Source: Gautieria morchelliformis
Lineage: Eukaryota; Basidiomycota; Agaricomycetes; Gomphales; Gomphaceae
Direction of reading: 5' to 3'
Assembly: GCA_015179125.1 (NCBI GenBank)
Contig: WHVA01000476.1
Coordinates: 1 to 64,000 of the forward strand
DNA length: 64,000 nt
In this document: positions 57,644 through 64,000 of the stretch, piece by piece
Layout: the number at the start of each line of letters is the position of its first letter
How positions within the stretch are numbered: position 1 is the stretch's first letter
Program-made: the position numbers and the translations under genes
The notes under the pieces: model-generated
What the model saw: the letters and a program-made list of their open reading frames with translations, nothing else
Told to the model about the DNA's origin: nothing
Database searches by the model: none

Positions 57644-58315
57644 ATGGGCCTACAAGAGTATCAGGTACTGGGTCGCCACCTACCCACCGCGCAGGAGCCA
57701 AACCCGAAACTGTACCGCATGCGTATCTTCGCGAAAAATGAGGTGGTCGCCAAGAGTCGTTTCTGGTACTTCTTGAGGTGTGTGCTGGAGTGCTACACTC
57801 CACAGTATCGTCAGTATTAACACTCTGTACTCGTGCAGGCAGCTTAAAAAGGTCAAGAAGGCCAACGGCGAGATTGTTGGCGTGAACGTCATTCACGAGA
57901 AGCGACCCCTCCGCCCGAAAAACTTTGGTATCTGGCTGCGTTACGACTCACGTTCAGGAACGCACAACATGTACAAGGTAGGCTTTTCGTTTGATTCTCG
58001 AGACCAGCCAATGAATCTATGTTACAGGAATACCGCGAACTTACTCGCGCCGACGCGGTGCGGAGCATGTACCAGGACATGGCCGCCAGGCACCGTGCAC
58101 GTTTCCGGAGTGTCCACGTAAGATATATCTGTCTCCACTGTTCGTTCCTGACTCACGATGGGCAGATCCTCCGTGTTGTAGAGATTGAGAAGGCGGCAGA
58201 CGTGCGTCGCCCGTATATTAAGCAGCTCCTTACGCCTGGCCTGCGTTTCCCTCTCCCTCATCGGGTGGCCAAGGCCAAGTCGACGTTTGTGGCACACAGG
58301 CCGAGCACTTTCTAA
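57644..58315 (+). CDS. RPL20: 60S ribosomal protein eL20 (L18a/L20)
   Basis: Exons 57644-57777, 57839-57977, 58028-58117 and 58166-58315 give 170 residues in frame, close to the usual 170-178. Conserved blocks include [119 protein letters not shown] and HRPSTF at the very end, so it is essentially complete. All three introns are 48 to 61 nt GT..AG. The start MGLQEYQ is accepted because related proteins begin a few residues before EYQ; a tiny upstream first exon is possible. Component of the large cytosolic ribosomal subunit. Confidence 0.93.
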
Positions 58316-58546
58316 AGTGGGAAGTCACTGTGCACCTATGAGCTATTATGAACACAAAATACTGCCTCATGTTTTAAAGATACAGTATGCCCAGTTGGCT
58401 GCCCACAACTTGTTTATTTTTAGTCGTGTGATTGAAGACCCCGTGGGAAATATATCGATGTCTGTTTTAGACAGATGCCGTCCAGTCCCACGCAGGTGCA
58501 CCACTTCTTCCGTGACGCCTTTCACTGTAACTAAGTAATTGCCTAT
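58316..58546. other. Short intergenic region, eL20 3' UTR and UBL gene leader
   Basis: Nothing specific recognised. Confidence 0.4.
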
Positions 58547-59192
58547 ATGGCTGAGTCTACCTCGACGCCCGTCTTGCCCCCACTTTCACTCGAGATCAAT
58601 ACTCAGTTGATGGACAGTACAAATGTCTCGACTGCTCAACCGTCTCCCTCTCCAAGCAATCAACTTCTTCCTTCAACAACCATGCCCGAGCTATCAATCA
58701 CCTTTCTTTTGATATCTGGCCGTCGACGTACAATGTCGTTTGCTTCGTCTACTACTATTGGCAGGGTCAAGGAGCTCGTGTGGAATTCATGGCCTGCTGA
58801 CTGGTCCGACGAGCGACCCCCTGCACCCAATTTCCTCAGGGTCTTATACTTGGGGAAGTTGTTACAGGATGAGGAGGTGTTGGAGTGTGCGTTTTGGAAT
58901 CGCTGTCTCGTTGTCCTTCTAAATTGACATGACCTCATCGCTAGCAACAATGCGCAACCCTTTCTCTCCCACAGGTCCTGGCGGCTCTTCGCTTCCATCG
59001 TCTACATCGCCTACTTCCTCTGCCGCACAGCCCTATTCTACAATATTTCACCTCTCCGTCCGTCCCGTGCCGCCTCCAAACGAGACCGACGACCTGAAAA
59101 AGAAGAAGCGACGCCTGGGCTCGTCATCGTCAGGCAGGACGGATGGCGATGTAGAGCAGGCAAGCTGCTGTGCATCGTGCATAATTTGTTGA
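58547..59192 (+). CDS. UBL3/MUB-like membrane-anchored ubiquitin-fold protein
   Basis: Exon 1 (58547-58886) encodes a low-complexity N-terminus then a ubiquitin-like fold: ELSITFLLISGRRRTMSFAS, TIGRVKELVWNSWPADW, LRVLYLGKLLQDEEVLE. The donor GTGCGT at 58887 joins one of two acceptors that both keep frame (58945, total 195 residues; or 58975 after a strong pyrimidine tract, 185 residues). Exon 2 completes the fold (FHLSVRPVPPPNE) and ends SCCASCIIC, a Cys-rich CaaX-like tail. In UBL3/MUB proteins that tail is prenylated and anchors the protein to membranes, where it recruits E2 enzymes or sorts cargo. The CIIC ending is an unusual but possible prenylation box. Confidence 0.82.
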
Positions 59193-60190
59193 CCCAGGAT
59201 CGGAGCCCGCTGTTGTGCATTTGGCCATGCGGACCGTTGTTCATCTGCGAATAGTTTGAGGTTCCCGCCGCTCCGTGTAGCGGTGACAGATGATGGGCTC
59301 ATAGAGTCTCCGTGTGCAGGTGGTTAGTGGCCAGAGGATAATATGCTGATAAGGCACCTGAGCTTGCCCAGCTCAGGCACTGTGCGTCAAACTAACCTAT
59401 CAGCTTGTTGCGTTGGATTCTAACCATACTTTCTCGGATCATTAGTTCTTCAGCAAAAATTATCTTCTCGCCGGATCTTCACGTCATATACCACATCTCG
59501 GTTCAGGGGGTGAGAGCCAAATGTCCACTGTACTCGATCCTTGATATGTTTCCCCCGCACTCCGTCATTCGTTACGCTGTACAGGCCATCATAACCCCAT
59601 GGTCACTGATGGCCGCGCTTTCAACTTTTTCACCATCAGTGGATATCTGCAATGCACGTTTACCGTACGCAGTCACCGATGTTCACATAGGTACTCGACG
59701 TTTAGGGGCGGCTGGTCTCGTGAAGACATATGACGTTATGTGGCGTCCGGAAGCCTGTCTCACCCCTCGTCACAAATATTTTCGACTTTCCTTCTGACTG
59801 CTGGCACCCCTGGTTCCAAACTCATACTGCACATCACCACTCACACCTTTTTCGTCATCACAATCATTCATTCTATTTCGTATCGTATTATCTCAACCGG
59901 CGATTTGCATACGGTATTTCTTCCACGTGGATCTTTTGGGACGCTTTTCAATCGTTTTCATCTTATCTTACCTCTTGTGATATTTATCCCCGCATGCATT
60001 TCAATGATCATATTTATATCGATACTACGTATCATCACCGGGGAATTAAAAACAATGCAGCTTCATTGCAGCAACTTATCTATCAGTTACGACGGGCAAC
60101 AGCCACCACCTTCGGGAGGGCACCCATATTATAAGTACCTTTACCCCGTGGAAATTTACGCTAGCTACAGTGAATCTCGTAAATGCGTGA
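59193..60190. other. Gap of about 1 kb with no convincing gene
   Basis: Plus-strand open frames 59405-59797 and 59740-60134 lack family features. The long plus-strand frame 59740-60612 overlaps the real minus-strand membrane-protein gene. Confidence 0.5.
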
Positions 60191-61811
60191 TCAATTGCCG
60201 GGGCCAGCTTCTTGGCTGGATGACTCGGCCTCTCGACGCACTGGCCTCAGTGGCAGTCGCCAAATGTCCAGGTCCACCAGGAAGGTCCAATACCGGAGCC
60301 AGCTTCTTGGCTGGATGCCTCTCGGCGCACTGGCCGCAGCGGCAGGCTCCTTACGGGCCAAATGTTTCTTGCGGTAGTTGTTATATCCAGGTCCTCCAGG
60401 AAGGAAGTGTAACTTCTCCTGCAAAGGATATAAGACGGAAGCAGGAAGCCTCACGTCTCCCGGGTGCAAGTCCTTTGCACCAGGACAGAGGCGTAGGAGA
60501 CGAATGGCTAAGGCACCCAATGCAACGACGACGATTGAGATTGCAAAGTAACCTAACATTGCAACGGGGAGAAATCCTGCAGCTTGGATGGCCATCCTCG
60601 ACCCAGGGATAGGTCTGATACCCTGATTGTTTATCGTGGCGACAGAGATTCCAAGGAAAATAAACCCAGCAACAAGGGGGACTCCAACCAACATCATGTA
60701 TATCAGTAATCGGCTCTCCATCGACCCAGGAAACTCTGAGCGGATGATTCTTGTGAGCTGGCCATGGTACGGAAGTGCGAATAGCTGCAAAGCCGTGCAG
60801 TCTATCACAACTATGAGGAAGCACGTAAATGCCCAAGAAATCAGGTCAAGACGGCCTCGCGCAGCACTGAAGAGGGTCGTGTATGTGATACCAGCGCCGA
60901 ATGCTCCGACTACGCCTGCGGTACTAGTCGCTGTGCTCTCGGCATGTATGGCACGCTGAGAAGTATGGTCAGGACAGCCCATGGGACGACGTTTCTCATA
61001 AGCTGCCGAGGTACTTACATCGACTATAGCCTTCCTGTCGAAAAAACCGCTCTCAGGACGTCCTTCGGCCAATCCGGCTCTGTGTCGTAACGACTGACGG
61101 AGTTTAGCATTGGGAGTGCGAAGTTTGCTATGTATGTGATCGCATTCGGAGCGACTAGCTGCACATTCTTCCTTCAGTGTTTTAATCTGTACCGAGCCCC
61201 CATGAGCTGCGCCGACACGCATACAAGTAGTGACATACCACATCCTCAACGGCTTTGCCCTTCGCAGTCAGCTTGAGATAGTCCTCGAGAAGTTGGTCAG
61301 CGTCATCAAATGATGTCGTCCCATCCTCTAAATACTTGACACGTCCTTCGGTCAACTTGGCTCGCTGTTCCCGGAGTGAGCGTGCCTAAGAGAAACTAAT
61401 GAGCAATGCATCCCGAGCGTTCGTTGGGATCGACGGTACACTGTGGAGCAGGAAATCCAGTTCCTCCTCAAGCCTGAGCAGCTTCTCATTAGCCTCTTTA
61501 TATGATGCTTCCAGAATATTGTTCGACGTAGGCTCTGCGACGTTTGGTGGTGTACTCATTGGTAGCACTGATGAACCGTCCTACCCCCAAAAGATTATTA
61601 CTGATAGATCATTCAAGACCTGAAGACTTACTCTGGACCTTTTCTTGCGAGCCCCCGAACTGCTTGACGGCTGTGGCGTACTCATTGTACTCATTGGTAG
61701 CACTGATGAATCGTCCTACCACCTAATGATGATTACTGATAGATAATTCATGACCTGAAGACTTACTCTGGACCTTTCCTTGAGAGCCCCCGAACTGCTT
61801 GACGGCGACAT
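60191..61811 (-). CDS. Multi-pass membrane protein with coiled coil, function unknown (paralog 1)
   Basis: Six exons (61811-61767, 61715-61632, 61580-61440, 61385-61239, 61186-61019, 60955-60191) splice in frame to 449 residues. The N-terminus is Ser-rich with basic ends. It contains the repeated block SSSSGA(L/R)K(E/K)RSRD(D/G)SSVLPMST, created by duplicated exons. Residues about 60-190 are helical and likely coiled coil (EANEKLLRLEEELDFLL, DADQLLEDYLKL). The last exon has four hydrophobic segments: GVVGAFGAGITYTTLFSA, SWAFTCFLIVVIDCTALQLF, LLIYMMLVGVPLVAGFIF and LGYFAISIVVVALGALAI. The C-terminus has a local 94-bp duplication (QEAGPGN end). No named family recognised. A close paralog follows at 63358. 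Confidence 0.72.
61554..61806. repeat. Direct repeat of 118 bp (135-bp offset) duplicating an exon-intron unit
   Basis: 61554-61671 and 61689-61806 are nearly identical and contain exon end, 5' splice site, intron and 3' splice site of the membrane-protein gene. Both copies keep GTAAGT donors and TAG acceptors. Confidence 0.85.
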
Positions 61812-63357
61812 CGATGGCTAACTTGAAGCTTGGCACTGCCCATAGTATTTTGTTTGTTCCAGGCTTTCCCCGGGGCGCCCAGAAGCAAATTTATCATAAA
61901 GCGTGTGACCGGCCCAATGGGTCAGAACGGCGTTGTTCCTTCGCTTTTTTGGTAGAGAAACTAGAGTCATCTTGTTTCACAAGTTGACACCTTTTCTCTT
62001 GCACTCACTTGTACTTGCGTGACTTCCTGTTTGACCAAATTACAGTGACGTGACTAAGTACGCAGATTCGTCGCACGACTCAAATATTGACTTTGAACGC
62101 CGACCATGTTGAAGGTGGTCTGCAGCGCTAGGCCTTGCTTTTATTCCAGCTTTACATGTTATATAAGTATGTGGGATTTTGTCGGCTTTGCAATCATGGC
62201 TGACACCAGCAGAAATCATATTCCTACTGAGACCGGCTTCTTCGTCTTATTATTCTTGGCTGATGATTTAATTCTCCGTGGCACTGATATTACAGTCCAC
62301 ATGTCCATGGCTTGGTGGGGTTATGACCATTGTTCTCTTGCTATCTGACCCGCTGGGGCTGGTGGTGGCGGAAATGGCTCTCCCCACCTTCCTAGTCCGG
62401 TGCATAACGTGGAACTTAGGGAAGAGTTAGTTTTGATCTATTTCTAAGTACGTCCATATATTGCGAGGGCACTCACTCCAGTGCCAGTAATTGGCAGCGC
62501 GCTCAATTCCGTTCAATTGGTCCCAGGCCATGCCTCTACCGTACTTGACCAACAAACAGTGGTGCTTAGAGTTGACCGGAGGTGCCAACGATCCCGACAA
62601 CCTGTTTCAGCGGACATCATTATCCTAGGAACCAGGTCAACTTCTCAAAACAGTTGGTTTGCGCGTGTATTTTGGAATACATTATGGTCACGAGGAGATC
62701 GGGGTGTTGTGCCGTGAAGGTCTGATCCAGCGTCTGACTATGAACTGGCAATGTCTTCGACGCAATTGCTGTTGGAGTGGGCGGCCGTGTGGTAGGCGTG
62801 TGGGGAGTCGCCAAACCGGATCACTTCGCCCTCGCGCTGCTCTGGGCTGCCGGCTTTAGTTGTCTCTATAGCTGCTCTGGGCTAATATTGTCTATATGCT
62901 GCAGCTGATGACGGACGGTTTTCTGCTCACTGCACCGGCGATGGCTTTATGCACCTCAACAGGTGTGTCATATTTCGATCATGGTTTGATGTGCGCCGAC
63001 CAGACCCCACGATCCCCTTGCACCCGCATGCACCGGCACAAGGCGACGATGAAGCATCGCAACCGCTACGTCTTCTGTGTGGATAAAAACATATTTATTA
63101 TAACCAATTTTTGGAGCCCGCCAGAATAAATATAGAACAGTTGAGCCTGATGGAAGGCCGAGCGAGGGTGCCCGGTTTGGAATGAGGACGTTTGCGCCGG
63201 GCATAGGGGGGTGTCTATACGGACTGCGCACATCCTGAACCCAAGTTGATATCGCGCAAGCCAGGTTCAAGCCTCCTATTTTCCCTTGGAGCACAAGTGC
63301 CCACAATACTGGGCTCAGGTGGCCTCCAATTTGGAACTCACACAGCTTGACGCTGGA
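61812..63357. other. Gap between paralogs, no gene recognised
   Basis: No open frame with family features. It includes the presumed promoter of paralog 1 and 3' region of paralog 2. Confidence 0.5.
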
Positions 63358-64000
63358 TCAAATGCTGGAGCCAGCGCTGGATGACTCGGCCTCCTCCTTC
63401 CCACGGGCCAAATGTTTCCTGCGGTAGTTGATATATCCAGGTCCTCCAGGAAGGAAGTATAACTTCTCCTGCAAAGGACGTACAGAGGAAGCGGGATGCC
63501 TCACGTCTCCCGGGTGCAAGTCCTTTGCGCCAGGGCGTTGAGGTAGGAGACGAATGGCTAAGGCGCCCAATGCAAGGACGACGATTGAGATGAGAATGTA
63601 ACCCAGAATTGCAACGGGGAGATATCCTGCAGCTTGGATGGCCATCCTCGACCCAGGGTCGGGACTGAGACCTTGGTTGTTCAGCGTGGCGACAGAAATT
63701 CCAAGGAAAATAAACCCAGCAACAAGGGGGACTCCAACCAACGTCATGTATATCAATAATCGGTTCTCCATCGACCCACGATGCTCCGCGCGGATGATTC
63801 TTGCGAGCTGGCCATGGTACGGAAGTGAGAATAGCCGCAAAGCCGTGCAGTTTATCACAACTATGAGGAAGCACGTAAATGCCCAAGAAATTAGGTCAAG
63901 ACTACCTCGCGAGGCACTGAAGAGGGTAGTGTACGTGATACCAGCACCGAATGCTCCGAATTCGGCTGCGGCACTAGTCGCTGTGCTCTCAGCATGTATG
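63358..64000 (-). CDS. Membrane protein paralog 2 (partial, 5' end outside window)
   Basis: The last exon of a second copy is open from the window edge (HAESTATSAAAEFGAFGAGI) through the same four hydrophobic segments (LISWAFTCFLIVMINCTALR, LLIYMTLVGVPLVAGFIFLG, AAGYLPVAILGYILISIVVL) to EEAESSSAGSSI and a stop at 63358. It aligns over its length with 60191-60955. It lacks the extra C-terminal duplication of paralog 1, so its shorter tail is probably ancestral. Tandem, same strand, about 1.5 kb apart. Confidence 0.8.
   Translation of the reverse strand, partial: IHAESTATSAAAEFGAFGAGITYTTLFSASRGSLDLISWAFTCFLIVVINCTALRLFSLPYHGQLARIIRAEHRGSMENRLLIYMTLVGVPLVAGFIFLGISVATLNNQGLSPDPGSRMAIQAAGYLPVAILGYILISIVVLALGALAIRLLPQRPGAKDLHPGDVRHPASSVRPLQEKLYFLPGGPGYINYRRKHLARGKEEAESSSAGSSI

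Noticed and set aside
59740-60612. Plus-strand frame of 290 codons
   Set aside because: It overlaps the minus-strand membrane-protein exon, which has a conserved paralog at 63358. The plus frame is its shadow.
1-64000. tRNA, rRNA or biosynthetic gene cluster
   Set aside because: No convincing T-loop/anticodon pattern or rRNA segment was noticed by eye, and no PKS/NRPS, terpene cyclase or P450-type signature. A tRNA scan would be needed to exclude tRNAs fully.

Overview
The window looks like nuclear DNA of a basidiomycete fungus, most likely an agaricomycete (inference). The evidence is the many short introns (about 45 to 90 nt, GT..AG). The host genes also fit: a fungal F-box protein, mL44, eL20, a UBL3-type ubiquitin-fold protein and a glomulin/YAP-binding protein. 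So does the transposon load: KDZ, Tc1/mariner-like, PIF/Harbinger-type MITE, Ty1/copia and several Ty3/gypsy families. I saw no tRNA, rRNA or CRISPR.

Layout. 1-3188 is the 3' part of a Ty1/copia element and its probable LTR. 3189-4442 is a decayed Tc1/mariner-like element with TA target duplications. 5460-6405 is a DnaJ (Scj1/ERdj3-like) pseudogene between related non-coding repeats. 6988-13337 is a small gene island: a secreted calcineurin-like phosphoesterase (11 exons), mitochondrial ribosomal protein mL44 and an F-box protein (6 exons). 13675-24755 is a repeat block: a multi-ORF gypsy element cut inside RT, a gypsy remnant whose RT runs straight into an LTR start, two copies of a ~1 kb LTR (called LTR-A here) and a KDZ transposase fragment.

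25173-53605 is the most unusual part. Two copies of one gene lie as inverted arms: 25173-31049 (+) and 50226-53605 (-). The gene encodes a protein made almost wholly of 45-residue TPR-like units (exact 135-nt period). The left copy has about 36 units (about 1735 aa), with internal 540-bp and 270-bp higher-order duplications. The right copy has about half as many (911 aa). Between the arms sit 19 kb of nested retroelements: a degraded gypsy family (called family B), a MITE, LTR-A copies with a solo LTR inside one of them, and a young chromovirus. Target duplications let part of the insertion order be read: family B gag, then the chromovirus (CATTC), then the LTR-A cluster (ACACA).

53787-64000 is a second gene island: a glomulin/YAP-binding protein gene with one 2-nt frameshift, an oxidoreductase-like-domain gene diverging from eL20, a UBL3-like prenylated ubiquitin-fold gene, and two tandem paralogous membrane proteins on the minus strand. 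The first of these has a duplicated exon-intron unit and the second runs off the window.

The host genes are mostly housekeeping (mitochondrial and cytosolic translation, ubiquitin-related proteins) and are not organised as a pathway. The TPR array pair and the layered retroelements are the distinctive content.
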